In this document: one piece after another, positions 1 through 13,377 of the stretch | Layout of the letters: every line of letters begins with the position of its first letter | How positions within the stretch are numbered: the stretch's first letter is position 1 | Assembly: GCF_932526225.1 (NCBI RefSeq) | Contig: NC_064039.1 | Location: 15,084,139 to 15,148,138 of the forward strand | DNA: 64,000 bases | Source: Nematostella vectensis | Taxonomy: Eukaryota; Cnidaria; Anthozoa; Actiniaria; Edwardsiidae | Direction of reading: 5' to 3' | The notes under the pieces: model-generated | Databases searched by the model: none | Seen by the model: the letters and a program-made list of their open reading frames with translations, nothing else | What the model was told of the DNA's origin: nothing | Made by a program: the position numbers and the translations under genes

Positions 1-1428
1 AAAAACACTGACAAACATTCAGAAAACCCCGAAAAATATTCTGAAAACTCAAAACTGTGCTATATTTAAGTGATAAAACGCATATCCCATGTGGGGATGT
101 TGTGAAAATTGATAAAAAACTTGACTTTCAAGTTTTTTATCAATTCGACCAACATTCCCCAAGTGTCTGTAAAAGACCTAGAAAGACACGGGATGTGTGT
201 TTTATTGCTTTTATAGAAAAACTATAAGACACAACATACCATGATCAAAGAGATCAAGAGATGTGTTCATTTTATTGTCAAAATCTAATTCTCGTGACAT
301 ACGAATCTGACTTGTGATCAGAGGATGGAGTTTGTTTTTTAAACAAAAACTTGATTTTCCTTTATTGTACCTGTGAATTATTAATAAGTTGTCATACAGT
401 TCTCTGGTTCAATTTGAGATTTTTTTGTACTCGTTCATTTTCCGAAATTCTCAAATTGCACTTGCCCTGAGGACTTAAAAAAAAAAGAGTCTGTAAAAGT
501 CGGCAAGTTACCAGCATTACTTGCTGTCAAAAGCCAGTCTGTACTGTTTTTAACAGACAAGCTCATTTGAAGCTCTCAACCAATCAGCGTGCAAGATACT
601 CAGGTGTTATTTTATAAATGTATTTATATGTATATTGACAGGTTTTGATAAAGATGGACCTCTGGAGGTGGCAGCTCTAACTGTAAAGAAAAAATAATAA
701 TGTTTGTCTTATTATAGAATCAAATCTCAAAAGTACTGTTAGCAGAGATTGACTAGGATATGTCCTTAGAATTACTCAAAAACTTTTCTTACAAAGTGTT
801 GGGCCCTGTTCTTGTTATCAGCTCAAATCCTACCACCTCAGACTGTTTAGGAAACAGTGCCATACGTATCATTGATAAAGTTCAAATTGTATATTATCCA
901 TATTTAAAAAAAAAAACACCTCTGTAGCAATTGCATGATCCCTAAGTATTTATTTATACTTGAGAGAGGATGAAAAACTTTCATCTCTGCACTTCTTTTT
1001 GCTGTATACTTTGGTTCTTTGAAAAAGAAAATAGAATGTTTTTTGGGGTGCAGGGTTGATCTTGGTTAAATTTTGGTTTGTTACTCAAGGGCATGGAATT
1101 TAAGACTTTCTCAGATCCTCCTCCTTTGCTTTTATACCCAAGTATACTCAAGGAGCCTCGGCTCCCAGAGAATGCAGGGGCTGATCTAGGGGTGGGCCAT
1201 GCGAGTCCCAGCCCTCCCTATTTTCAGATGTTTGACTGAAAAATAATAAGATATAAATATAAGGAAATCCATAGCAGAGCAATGAATCTGCCCCCTTTCA
1301 TGAAAACCTTGCTTCGCCCCCCCTTTTTGGAACTCCTCCATCCACCCCTGCAATAAGCCATAGTAATGTCAGCAATATTCAATTTCTCTCCTAATTTTAA
1401 TTTCTTTTTTTTTTTTTTTTTGCTGCAG
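1..1428. other. BLTP3 intron, no exon recognised
   Basis: AT-rich non-coding sequence ending in a long pyrimidine tract and the tgctgcag acceptor before exon 1429-1467. I found no exon resembling the missing chorein N-terminus. It contains the hairpin noted at 90-162. Confidence 0.6.
90..162. repeat. Perfect hairpin inside imperfect palindrome
   Basis: The arms aattgataaaaaacttga and its exact reverse complement flank the triplet ctt. The palindrome continues outward imperfectly (tggggatgttg against caacattcccca). It looks like the core of a small foldback element in a BLTP3 intron. Confidence 0.6.
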
Positions 1429-4400
1429 ATACATTGGACTAAACTCAAAACAGATCCTATATGCCTGGTAGGTGGAAGGTTAAAGCAAAACGTAAAATCC
1501 TTGTAAAAGGATATCCATTAATCCATTATATCCATTATCCATTATTTGCTACTCAGCTTTTATCCTTATCAAAACTACTGTAATTACTATCTGGAACCTG
1601 TAAACAAATGGCTTCCCTCCGTATTGACAATGTGTGAGAATGTTATTTTAATAAAAGAGGTATCTACTTATTGGAGTTGCTATTACAGTATAGTGTTTGC
1701 TTTGAAATCTTAAAATCCAGACTTAGGAAAGTGTCTATTGTACTTATAAGTGATGTCCATAATATGAAGATCCCACTGTATATATTGTGAGTGCTGTTTT
1801 CATTCTAGTTCTTAGACTGCGTGCAGATAGATATAGAGCAAGTTGTTGTTGCTGAATCAAAGCATTCTCCAAACCAGTCATCAACTCAACAACCACCTCA
1901 GCCAAACAAGTGAGTGACAGCTTAAAAAGTAATTTCCTTGACTTTATGATCCAAGCCCTTTTTACATGATGTTGGTCAATTTTTTTTCCACCAAAAAATT
2001 GACTAATAATTGCCAAAAAAAAATTTTCTGTTGACAAATCTTTCACTGGATTTTTATTAATAAACAACCATATGTTACCTTTCAGAGAGAAGGCCACTAA
2101 CCAATATGGCTTTGTTGAGAAAGTTGTGGATGGCATGTACGTCCAAATCAACTCAGTCTTGGTCTCATTCAAAGCCCCAGAGTTCTCAGCAAACTTTCAG
2201 ATGTCCAGGCTTATAGTCCAGAGCACAACACCAGACTGGAAGCCAGATGATCTCAGAAATACTCGCCTAAAGGATGAGACTAAAGGGGAGGTGCTCACAT
2301 TCAAAGAAATTACTTGGTCTACACTTAGAATTGATGCTTTCGCCCGAGAACAGGTGTGTATGTCTGAAATTTTAGCCTTTTATTTCCAGCATTTTTAGGA
2401 AAGATTGCACTGTGAGATTTCCTTTGAACTAATCTCAGTGCTTTATGTTTACCATTTTTAGATAATCAAATAAGTGTATTATCCAGGTTTGGAAACTGGG
2501 GTTTTCCGTTTGTGTTTGTGTATAAACAACCACATGGCTCTCACAGGAACTGGTGCTTTGTTGAGTTTACTGTCCAGCCTTGGACCGATGAAATTTGATA
2601 CACAGCCTCGAGTGCATATTATACCTTTTTTGTCAACAGGACAACAGCAATACAAATTCAGCTCCCATTCGGTTAATAACCAGTCAATCATCACTTCACA
2701 TCACCATCAAGAAACGTATTGAGGATTGTTCGGTGTTGTCAGCTTGCTTGAAGCTTCTATTGGATGATATCTTATGGGTGTTGACACAGACACAGCTACA
2801 AGCACTGATGAAATTCATGAACTCTGTGAATAAAACCATCGAAGAAAACAGGAGGACTCAAATAGAACCGGCATCTAGTACCACACCCACAAGCCAAGCC
2901 TCTCAACAGCACACACATGCTCAATACTCGTCATCCAATCTGCAAAATGGACCTGATAAAAAAGAGAGTACTACACCTTTCTCAAAACATGATTTACTTG
3001 AAACTTCTTACCACCTTAGAACTGGAAGAATTGATCTTCATCTAAGTGACGACTCTTCAGAAGTTACACCATCTGATCCCTTGTCCGGAGGGGCCATGCA
3101 AATACGGATTAACAAACTAGCAACAGACTATTACCCATACCATTTAGCGGGCACATCAAGGACTAGCTGGGAGTGCCATAATGAGGCATCTCTCTCCCGT
3201 GCCTATTGGGTCAATCAGTTGTTAAATACATTTAGAAATAATATTAGGAACAGGAAAGACTCCATGCCTCCAAGACCACCCAAGCCAAGTACTAATGTAA
3301 GTGGTATTCAATCTGATGAGTAAAAAATGTAACAAGTGCAAATTGCAAATTGGAGGACCTCAAGGCGTGCTTGTAGGAATTATTTATTTCCAAGTGCAAA
3401 GGTTTAAATTAACTCCAGGGATGGCAGAGCCATAAATTGTTGGTCTTTATTGGACTATCGTGTAATTTATCCAGATTCTCCTGTTATACTGTAGAAATGC
3501 CATTTGCCAATCGACATTCGCCTTTCCTGCTGAAAACACTTTTTATGAAATAGGTGTATTTGATGTAAATAATGGTTGTTCTGAAATGCAGCATCAATCC
3601 GTGAGCCGTCCAATTCTACTCCACCAATCATTTACTCACAAAGCATCAAATTACTGGGATTTAACTGTGATTGTAAAATAAATGAATGAAAGGGTGTCTG
3701 CAGAATAAAACTTAAGCTATGTTTTGACTCGCACACAAACATCCATTCTCTTTCTTCAATGATTTAGGGACAAGCATCTGTAGATGGTCAACTCAAGCCA
3801 CCAAGTTCCCCATCCCCTCGAAGACAAACTGGCCCACCCAGTCCTAAACCATCCCGTCAACCGCCGCCCTCGAGTCCACAGCGCATTGCACCCACCCCAG
3901 GTCATAGGAGACCTGTGTTCATGTATGAAACATGCATGTTGATTCGTTGTGATGAGTTTGCTGTAATGCCAGTGACTACATATAACCAGCACAATGAGGG
4001 AAATCCATTCCTGTCATCAGACAAGAAGGCTTTGTACCTCCCCACTGATATGCCTGCATTCCAGATAGACTACACCCAGTATTACTACCCAGGAGAGATC
4101 ACCTCACCAGGTATGCAGCATGATAAATGGGATAATTTCACAATATGCAATGGTTTATCTTAATTTGTGGGGTCAAACACAAGGAAGTAGCTAGGGGTTG
4201 GCACAGAAGGTGGCATTTTCTGATTTTGATTTTTTTTGGCTATGGGTCTGAAAGATTCTGGCTACAGGGCTGAAAGAAAATTACTAAAAAAATCATGTGG
4301 AAGAATATAGGTTTTTAGCCTTAGTAAATGACACAGCTTTCAAATAAAGATTTAACACATAATAAAAATTTAACACATTTAACTGTATTATGGAAGGGCT

Positions 4401-7400
4401 TTCCTTTGTCTTAGCATTACCATAACAATACTGAATTTTCTTATATTTTGAATTGTTATAGTTCCCCCACCAAACCTGTTTGTCCAGATGAATCCAGTTC
4501 AGCTAACTCTGGACGTCACAACATGTATCTGGTTTAACAGGTTTATGACTACAATTCTTGGAGGAGGGGTGAGTTGTTATCTTTTAACTACACATACAGG
4601 TGTTATTTTTTATTATTATTAATCATTACAATTATGCTTATAGTTAAGTCACAGTATATACAGAAATAAACAATTAAATTAAACATTTTTTATGATGCAA
4701 TATGTTAATTAACCAGGCCCGTACCCAGGATTTTTCTTGGGGGGTGCCAAAACCAAATAAATGGACCTAATTGTTCCTGGGAAGGGGGGGGGAGTTCTCT
4801 GATAAAAATCTGAACACCCCCGAAAAACAAAAACAAAAAAGGATCTTTTTATGCCTTTTTATGCAGTATTGCTATGGGATGTTCATTGTCAGATTTGGCT
4901 ATATACCAGACTGATCTAGCTCATGCTTTATAGTTTTGTCTACAAATAGCACGTCTATTGAGAACCGAAAGTGGACCTTCGGCCATTGTGGGGGGTGCGT
5001 TCAGACCCCCCCTGGGTACGGGCCTGTTAACATATTTAATTAGTTAGTATAATAACTTGGCAGAGTTGTGTGAGCTTATAAGCTGCCTTTTTGACAGGAG
5101 ACACCAGACTGTATGAAGCAGCAGCCGACAACCCAGCCTCGTCATGTGGATATCCGCTTTGAAGCCTTGATGCCAAGGGTGAGTAGAAGAGGGGAGGACG
5201 ACAAGGAAGCTGGGCCGACTTTATCCAGAATTTCAGCTATAAGCTAAATTACATTACACAGGGTCTTACTCGGACTGCTATACAGCTTGTGCTGTTACCC
5301 CCTGCCTTGCCTCCTTGAGCCTTTGTCCCCTGCCTGCACTAATTCCCAAGTCGCCAACCCTGCCTCGCCTAGATTCCCCACTGACCTTGTACACACGTCT
5401 CTCACATTGCTTGTTTCTTCTACCACCCAGGTCATGACTTTATTGTCATGTTTTAGGACATGTGGTTGACCTCTATTACAGTTTCCCCCCATCTAAGGTG
5501 TGCTGTGATGTGCTGTGCTTGCTGTGCATTTGTAATTTCTTTAAATAAAGCACTGTTGCCACACTCTGGGAAATGCCATCCCCTGATCCTTTTCTATGCA
5601 TGGTACTCAACATAAAACATAAATTAAGGGTGTTCTGACATCTGTTGCTAAGGGAAATTGAATATAGCATAAAAGCCTTGTAGAAAGTCATAAGGGTCTT
5701 ATATTTGCCAAGTTGACTATTATGATGACGTTACCCCGTGACATCATAATGTGACGTCGTAGATACAGATAAAAGCAAATATTTTAAGTGAAATTGCTCG
5801 AAAACAAATATTGAATAGGTTTTATGAATCTTGAGGGATGGGCACATTAAGCCAAGCATGCGTTTTAGAAATGATCGAGTAATTGTTTTTTTATGATTTT
5901 TCAAAGGTCCTGAAATCCAGATTATTTGATATAATTTTGGTTTCTGTTAGATTAACGCTTAATCCATGCTTGGCTATATGAAGGAGAATTTAACAAAAAG
6001 GAATACAGAAAGAATATTGCGTTTTGAAATAACAAAAAAGCTTTTTTTAGGAAACGCAGAACCGGAAACAAAGCCCGCGCGTGCTCATTCGGCCTGCTCA
6101 GACAAACTGATATCTCACATTATGAAATTGAAGTGAAGTTTAAAAATAAATTCCAATAGTGTTTCGTGGTATTTACACTTCAAAGAAACGATATCCGTCA
6201 TGTCATGATGAAAATTGAGAAAGTATTTTAAAAATTCTGATACAGCGCGCGCTACTTTGAAATAAAATTTTCAGTGCGTGCGCGAGCGTTCGGTGTTTGC
6301 AGCGCGCGCAGGTAGTGAAAATTGAAAACTTAGGCTTCAAAAAGGTTGGCTTAACTAAATCTTCGCTGAATCTTCGTTTTTACAAAATATTGGAAATATT
6401 ATCACCCGAAAGGATGAGATCAACTTAAAGTCAATTTTTGAGAACTTGAAACGCATATTTTTATTTCTTTTACTTCAGGAAAGCTTGAAATGACGAATTC
6501 CGTGTTATGTATATGCGCGCGCTCAACGCCACCAGCGTAGCAACGTCGTTACTGAGCAACACTAATGTCAGTACACCCTTAACATATGAGGGGCATTGAT
6601 TTTACATGAAAAAGTCTTCAATTTGGCACATCTTCAATAATGAATAAATGCTTTTTGGTAGCCAAGTGGGAGGGGTTTCAGTCCTGTTCTAGCTGCACCT
6701 AAACTCCACACACTCCTGTCTGTAGCCTTCGTAGCAAATAGTCTGTGAGGTTTCAGCGGAAAAGATACCAAGCAGCAACAGAAGTAAAAATCGAGCAAAG
6801 AGTATGTCCGCGTGAAGAATGAGAAGAAAGAGAAAGGTGTCTTTTGCCTCCCTTCCCACTCTTCATCCCCATTCTCAGCACAGCTATAATTTTTGCTCAG
6901 CTTACATTTCCCTGAAACCCCACAGAAACGCTCGCTACTCACCAGGCTATGTCAGCTGTGTGTATGCTAACTTGCCCATGTGTATTGCGCTGAAGATAAT
7001 TTTTTCCATACCCATCCAATCCTTGCTCCCTGTACCCCGACCCTGTTCTGTCCGCCCTGTTATCTGTCCGCTGACTATTAGTATTGCAGTGTACATAATG
7101 TTGCCATACCCATCAGATACTTGCTCTCTTTATCATGAGCTCAAAACACAAGCCTAACAGATACAAATGCCTCAAGTGTTCTTAATCTTGCAATTTCCAT
7201 CCGACTCTTGCTCTATACTGTGAACCTAACAATGTTTTGTCCATGGAACATGTGTATTACCTTGTAGATTATATTGCCATGCCCGTCCGACCCTTGCTCT
7301 CTGTACCGTGAGCTCAGACCACAAGCCTTACAGATACAGATGTCTCAAGTGTTCTTCACTAACAGTCGCATTGGAGCGAATTCTTCGCAAACCGAACTCC

Positions 7401-10400
7401 TCATGATTCTACAGAAGTTTTCGGCATCTAAGGTGAATAGCATCCCATCTACATACCCTGGGGGTGGGGGGTCTCCGATATCAAACGGAAGGGGATCATC
7501 GTCGGGATTGGTGAAAACAACCCTAAAAGATGCTAAAGTGGGCGTGGTCTGGTTATATTTTAATCCTAAAAGATACTAAAGTGGGCGTGGTTAGACATAA
7601 ATTTACCCCCTAAACGATACCTCAAACAAACGTAAATAATTAGTGATCTAAAAACACCGATTGACAGCTTTTAACGCTCTTTCATGAGCTACATGTTAGA
7701 TGAGCGATGACTACAACAGCACCCTAAAAGATACCGAGGTAAAAAAAAATCTGGCCATTCTCATTTTCACCCCTAAAAGATACCCAAGGCTCCAAATTTA
7801 CACCCTAAAAGATACGTCCCCAATGGATATAGGGAGTACCCCTCCCCCTGTATCCCGTCCTTACTGCGACCACTGTTTGTTAGTGTGCTATTCTTGATTT
7901 CACCTATCATTTGGAGAGCATATTTTTTTCAGGCTAAACTTAAATGTCACTAACACCTAAACGGTAACGGATGTTTTCACTCTTTTGCTTTTTCATCTCT
8001 TGCCAATCAGCTGATCAGTACATATTCGCAATTTATTGATTTTTTTATTAAGCTTGTTTTCTACTTTCAGCTGTACTCTGACTACGGCAGCTTCCCAAAC
8101 GATATGGACGACGTGCGACCGCTGCCCAACCTGGCGTGGCTCAAGGACTCAGGCGTAGTAGATGACCCAGTGAAGATAGCGCGTCTTCTGAAAGGGATGC
8201 AGACCGACTCGCACCACGCGGACCACTGCCGGTCTTCCCAGGTACACACACGTCGACTTTATTTAGTGAGATTGCGTACATACTTGTCGGGGATTAAGAG
8301 TTTATTAGTTTTACGTGACTCAAGATAGCGTGAGGGAAATTACGTATGTTATTATTAGGTGTTATTGTCCTATCTTATCTGGGAATTAAGAAGTGATTTA
8401 ATCTTGTGAACGTGAATACCACGATGGATCGTAGTAAGAAATGAATGTAAACTATTTAGTAAATACCCGTTTGTGGGTAGATGAAAGAAAGCGCTGTATT
8501 ATCCATTGATTGTAAGGGCGTAAAATTAGGGTATAAATAGGGAGACGATTGTATAGTTTAGCATGAATTGATTCGTATTCGCTTGATAGTCACTTGATTG
8601 TAAAACGTTGATCGTTGAGAGTTGCATTGATTGTACGTAGCATGAAGTGCTAGTAAACGCAAAAAGTACCGAAGGAAATTGATTACACGGGGAAACGAAT
8701 TTCCACGACAACACTTGATGCTTGAGTCTGAGAGCCAGCCATTATGCAAATCAATAATTATCTGACCAGAATATTTGTTTTTCTCAGGTATGGTGCATGT
8801 CGGCGGACCAAGTTTGGGCTGACTTCCTCGGCATCGCTTCCTACAAGGATAGGCCAATGCCTTTTATAGACGCTATGCCCGTAAGACTATGGATATGTAC
8901 CCCGTTACCTGGCAGCCCAACAGGCGATGTGACGTCACGGACTAACGGGCCAATCCCGGCCCAGCAAGCCAATCGCCAGCCTCTTAATGCTTCGGGGACG
9001 AAGCAAATGAGTGTAGCAACTAGGACGAGCTCTTTTCCCCTCGCTCACGAGCTGGATCCTGGGAAACGGCGCCAGTTGTCAGAGCCTCATTCAGCGGCTT
9101 CCTCACCTGGCTGCAAGCGCGCGCATGATCCTCTGACAACCCCCCACTTCATATGGTCCAACTCGAGTCCGAATCTCAAGCGAGAGTTGGCTCAGAGAAA
9201 GGGTACATCTGTTGACATTGACCCTTTAGGGGCCGTTGTTAATGGTGAAAGCCACTCCTTGCCGTCCTCGCCGAGGTCTCATCCTGAAGATGTTGGCCTC
9301 ACAAGGCTTGGAAGCTCGGAATCTGTGCCAAGTGTTAAGTCAGACCCAGCAGATAGCATATCTCTGAGCTCCCAAGCGTCTAGCAGCCAGGAAGACTACA
9401 TTTTCATCCAGAACTCTGACAATACAATTGATTCTCGGGAAGAGTTGTCGCTCTGTGCAAACAAGCCCGAACAGGACTTTGCTAATCAGAACGGTCAGCT
9501 TTGCGAGGCGCTGACTCCAGTCGATGACTCACCACTGACTCCTACTCAAGGGGGGTTCATTGGCGGGGTCCTGATCGAAGATGCAGGTGTACTGCCTCCG
9601 AATGACCAGCCCAGATACTTCACGGATCAGACCCCAGGTGACCCAATGGGGCCGTCCATATATGACGAAGAGAGTCTAAGCGATGACCCGTCCGAGGCGG
9701 TTAAGATGGCAGATATGAGCGTGCTAGCGTACATTCCAACAAATGTAGTCATTCAACTTGAACATTTCCATCTCATTTTTCTATTTCGTCTCCAGGAAAT
9801 GCTAGAAAAACTCAAGGAACAGCTCTTGTACGAATGTCAGAAAAACAGCTCGCCTACTGATACTAACGACGCTCCCGAAACAAGCCTCACGTTTTCCCTG
9901 CTCACGAAGAGCGCACGTTTAAACCTCATTCTCCCTCCTTGTCCGGACTCGGGGATTAATGGGCCTTCCAGGGCAGATAGCAGTTTGAGTAGTTATCTTG
10001 ACCCTGGGTTTGTATCCGATGGAGGGTCTATAACACCTGAAATAAACCAAGATCTTGAGAATAACACCATGTCGCCAGATGGTGTCGTGATTCCTGGAAA
10101 ACTCGAAAGTGCAGCTGTAAAGGTATCACCAGAAGATGGCCAGGAAGTGGTGGGCGAAGATGCCGGCCCGGAGGCCTCTGGCGGCAGGACTTCACGCGGG
10201 CGTAGGGACAGTGACGTAAGCAGTGCAAGTAGTCAGTTAGGAACAAGCGTTGAATCAAGTGCGAAGAGCAGCGCCCGCAGTGCTAGGTCTGGTCGAATCG
10301 TGTCGATTTTCAGCGCAGAGGGCGGGGATATTCAATTGGGGATTCATTTAGATGGTGAAGATATGGCCGTAAAACTCATCGCACAAGAGCTGAAAATCGA

Positions 10401-11187
10401 CGAACGGGGAAACGCGAACATAGAGAAGTTTCTGAATCAAAAGTCCACCAAGTCACCCGCCAGAGAAAACTCAATCCCGACTCACCACTCCCTATTAGGT
10501 CATCCCGTGCTTGCCCTAAGGGCGGAGTTCGGGCCTGCGGCTGAGCGTTTCGCCCAGTCCGCTGGTGAGCGCGGCTTTGCGCATGTGCAAGCAGGGAACA
10601 TCAACACTTCATTCTTGATGAGCAACCTTGAGAGTTTAAGCGACTGCTTTGACGACGAGGTTCTCACACCTAAAATGCCTCTGTATGTTGAGCTGAAGAA
10701 CTCATGCGTTAGTCTACGTGACGATAAGCCACCGCGACTTCTGTCCGCCCTACCGCCTCTTCCAATAAACGTCAACATCGAGAACTTGACAATCTTCAGG
10801 AATCACGAGGGCATCGTCAACTTGAGAGGACTGAGTACTAGTTCGGCAGACATTCGTGAATCTTCCGGCCCCGTCACGGGTTTCCGGGGCAACTCTCCGA
10901 AGCCGTCGTCCCGACAGTTATCCCGCACTGCCAGCGAGTCCAGTATCGCCGAGTCTGTGTCCTCTCGGTCTGATGTTGATAGTGAGCGTGAGAGTGTCAA
11001 GGCGCAGTTGTCTGTGTCGCGCGCTGCGTTACATGCAGTACAAGAGGAGAGGCAGGCTTTGCTGAAGACAATAGAGAGGCTGCAGATGGAACTCACGTTG
11101 TCCAATCGCGAGACAGACCGACTCCACACCAGATTGCAGGCTTATGAGAGCGGTAGGGGTGGACCTAGAAATAAGTCGCTGAGGTGA
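1429..11187 (+). CDS. BLTP3: BLTP3-type bridge-like lipid transfer protein (UHRF1BP1/UHRF1BP1L), 5' end outside window
   Basis: Ten exons join in phase: 1429-1467, 1809-1909, 2086-2353, 2640-3296, 3768-4110, 4462-4568, 5098-5178, 7268-7432, 8071-8241 and 8788-11187 (stop TGA 11185-11187), all with GT-AG borders, giving 1443 residues. The first visible codons read WTKLKTDPICL, the end of the chorein-like N-terminal region, so about 70 residues are upstream of the window. Family hallmarks follow: PIRLITSQSSLHITIKKR, DDILWVLTQTQLQALMKF, SGGAMQIRINKLATDYYPYH and KKALYLPTDMPAF. The 2.4-kb last exon carries VWCMSADQVWADFLGI, a Ser-rich low-complexity stretch, and a C-terminal coiled coil rich in Glu, Arg and Leu. 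Vertebrate members are about 1440-1464 residues, so the length fits. They are tube-shaped proteins thought to move lipids at contacts between endosomes or other organelles. Vertebrates have two paralogues (A and B); I cannot say which is closer. Assignment is by remembered family sequence. Confidence 0.93.
4713..5028. mobile_element. TIR element, family 'caggcccgtacccagg'
   Basis: It starts with ccaggcccgtacccaggat and ends with cctgggtacgggcctg, its reverse complement. The inside is non-coding with G-runs at both ends. A clear relative lies at 20313-20645 (shared 'ctctgataaaaatctaa', 'ttgagaacc.aaagtggaccttcgg'), and a more decayed one at 35249-35518. It sits in the BLTP3 intron 4569-5097 and is probably a non-autonomous DNA transposon. 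Confidence 0.75.
5624..6582. mobile_element. piggyBac-like MITE flanked by TTAA
   Basis: TTAA at 5624-5627 and 6579-6582 brackets inverted ends (gggtgttctgacat at left; the right end read in reverse is gggtgtactgacat). Similarity continues through ttgctaag against ttgctcag. The inside is about 950 bp, non-coding, with GCGC-rich patches. A TTAA target duplication is the hallmark of piggyBac transposons. It lies in the BLTP3 intron between exons 5098-5178 and 7268-7432. Confidence 0.65.
7094..7190 (+). pseudogene. Decayed duplicate of BLTP3 exon 7268-7432
   Basis: This intron segment reads MLPYPSDTCSLYHELKTQA, then a stop, then QIQMPQVF. The real exon just downstream reads ILPCPSDPCSLYRELRPQA, then L, then QIQMSQVF. 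The stop TAA replaces TTA. Weaker echoes lie at about 7003-7045 and 7186-7216 (tccatccgactcttgctc). The stretch therefore seems to be a tandemly duplicated exon that has lost function. Confidence 0.75.
7451..7852. mobile_element. TIR element with 'ccctaaaagatac' repeats
   Basis: The ends are inverted (ctgggggtggggggtctccg against the reverse of gagtacccctccccctgt, ATATC shared). The motif ccctaaaagatac or a variant occurs about six times inside. It starts 18 bp after the donor of exon 7268-7432. No protein is encoded. Confidence 0.55.
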
Positions 11188-12341
11188 TCATGATGTTCAT
11201 TAGTGGTCTGGCTTCATTTAAACAGCATACTATACATGAAATGAGGAACCCTTTAACCCAATATGTTCAGTGAAACATGTAGAATGGCTTTTGTGCCCAG
11301 GACAGTGATTTTACACTCCTTCACCCAAATTTCAAAGAAATGATATCCCAATACCTTACCTCTTGAAAGCCAACACCCAAAAAACTATTCATGCCATTTG
11401 CGATTTTTTTTTATTTGGTCAATCATAATGGAATTAACTAAGCCAAACTTTGACGATAGATTCGTTAGTTGTGTCTCGTATTTAGAATAGCCTGCGTAAC
11501 GGCCATTCCCTTGAGCCGCTTCGCAGGCTATGTAGTTTAGAATACCATTTTTAAGGTCGCCAATTGGGAAAACAGTCAATTTTGAGGGTTACGTTTGTAA
11601 AGAGAAAAACTGTAACAACACAGTCCTTGGCTTTTGTTAACTTTAAGTTTATTCTGTTTAGTAGAGCAGATGTTTTTTTGTTGTTGTTGTTGTTGTTATT
11701 GTTGTTCAGGCATACAGTCGGCCTCATAAAAGCGTTGTCCATAAAGGAAGTTATTTTACTACTTTAATTTTCAATGTGTTAATGCAAGACTTTAGTCACG
11801 TGTATGTCTGTGAAACAATTCCTTATGCATGTTAATTAATAATTAAATAGTTGAAAATGAGACAAGTGACTTTTTCAGAACTTTGTAAATTTGTTTATAT
11901 ATATAAAAAGGCTTAATGAGACAGGCTGTATGTCAACACTTGAACAATTTCTCTTAGGTAGCTCGTCCAAGCTTGCAATCATACACAATATTCCTTCATT
12001 AGAGATGACCTTCCCATGTAGTGGGGTGTCATGAGGCCCCCTGCCTGTGGCCCCGATAACATACCAAGAGTCCCCTGTTAGAGTCATTATTTTCATTACG
12101 CTCTCTATACAATTTTTCGATAAAGATTCTTAGAATATTTGATTGCATGGTGCAGAATGCTGTATAAAGAAAAGTCAAATATTTTAAATAGACTGTCATG
12201 TGACCCAAAGAAATAAGTTATCACGGATCACAGGAGTATGGTATCATTTTTACATAGTTTAATGAAATACAGAGGGTACAGCAATATTTTATTTAAAGGT
12301 GGTCATTTTTGTATTAAAGAAGATTCTAGTTTGTGAATAAA
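11188..12341 (+). other. Probable BLTP3 3' UTR
   Basis: AT-rich sequence after the BLTP3 stop, with a TGT microsatellite at about 11669-11706 and a small hairpin near 11485-11532. A good AATAAA lies at 12336-12341. The true cleavage site cannot be read from the sequence. Confidence 0.4.
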
Positions 12342-13377
12342 ATATTAAGCTTAGGAATTACTGTTCAATTGGGATAACAAAATAGTTTGTAAAAATTTAT
12401 AAGAGAATTAAAGTCAGGTTATTGTGCTTAGAGTACTGTTGACTTGGGAGTGGGAATGGTTGCTTGCTGTGAAATACTAGCCCCCCCCCCCCCCCCCTCT
12501 ATTGTTATGCTTTAGTGAATCTAGGGGTGTGGCAGTACCCGTTTGAGCTTAAATGGGTCATGTAGAAGCTATCAGAAGATTATATCACATTGGATTGATG
12601 CAACACAGACAAAAAATGAGAAGAATACAATGGAACAATGAGATAATCTAGCCAATCCTGTTAGGCCTTACAAGCGGATTTCTACACTTCTCACTTAAAT
12701 TCGCATCTTGCCTACTGCATTTTGGAAAAGTGCTGTTTTAAATTTTTAACAAAATTTGTAACTTGCATGTTGAAACAGAACGATGTAACTCTCGAAATGC
12801 CGGCCCAAATGGCTTGAAACTTTACCCAAACCATATTTAGGACTCCACTGTCAGGTCAGAATATTTTTGAGAGTTTTAGGATTTTATTTCGTAGTAAAGT
12901 GAACGGCTTATTTCAATCCCATGTTTACTGTAAACAATGACACACAACGTAACATGAACAACTATAATTTATTTATACACACAGTGAGCTTGGGGTACCT
13001 GTGGGGGGCAGAAGTGAGAGAAAGGGGGGAGGGGAGTACCTGTGTTTAAAAAAGTATTATATTGTCCTTTATCAAGCAATCAATTTATACATGTAATGCA
13101 TGACATATTTTGGTAAATGTACATGGCGCGTTTGTGTAAAAAAAATACAAATCAGTTCAGAAACCCCCCACCCTCCAAGCCTCTGCCCCAGAAGCGGTAA
13201 AAATACATCCAGTATGAATCATGTAAACCCATTCACTAAGATCATCTGGTAACCTGGCCCAGTAAAACACAGCAACTTCCAGTTGGTCAGTAGATTCTTA
13301 TTGGCAATCACAAAATCTAATGTCCCATCTTTTGATGACCTTCTCGTAGCAAAACCCATAATTTTTTTAGTAGATTT
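12342..13377. other. Convergent intergenic / 3' UTR region
   Basis: It lies between the 3' ends of BLTP3 (+) and the IPK gene (-). It has a C-run at about 12481-12497 and a minus-strand AATAAA at 12968-12973 that could end the IPK transcript. No gene is seen. Confidence 0.4.

Noticed and set aside
2474-2722. Plus-strand ORF before the fourth visible BLTP3 exon
   Set aside because: Runs through intron sequence and out of frame with the exon that starts at 2640.
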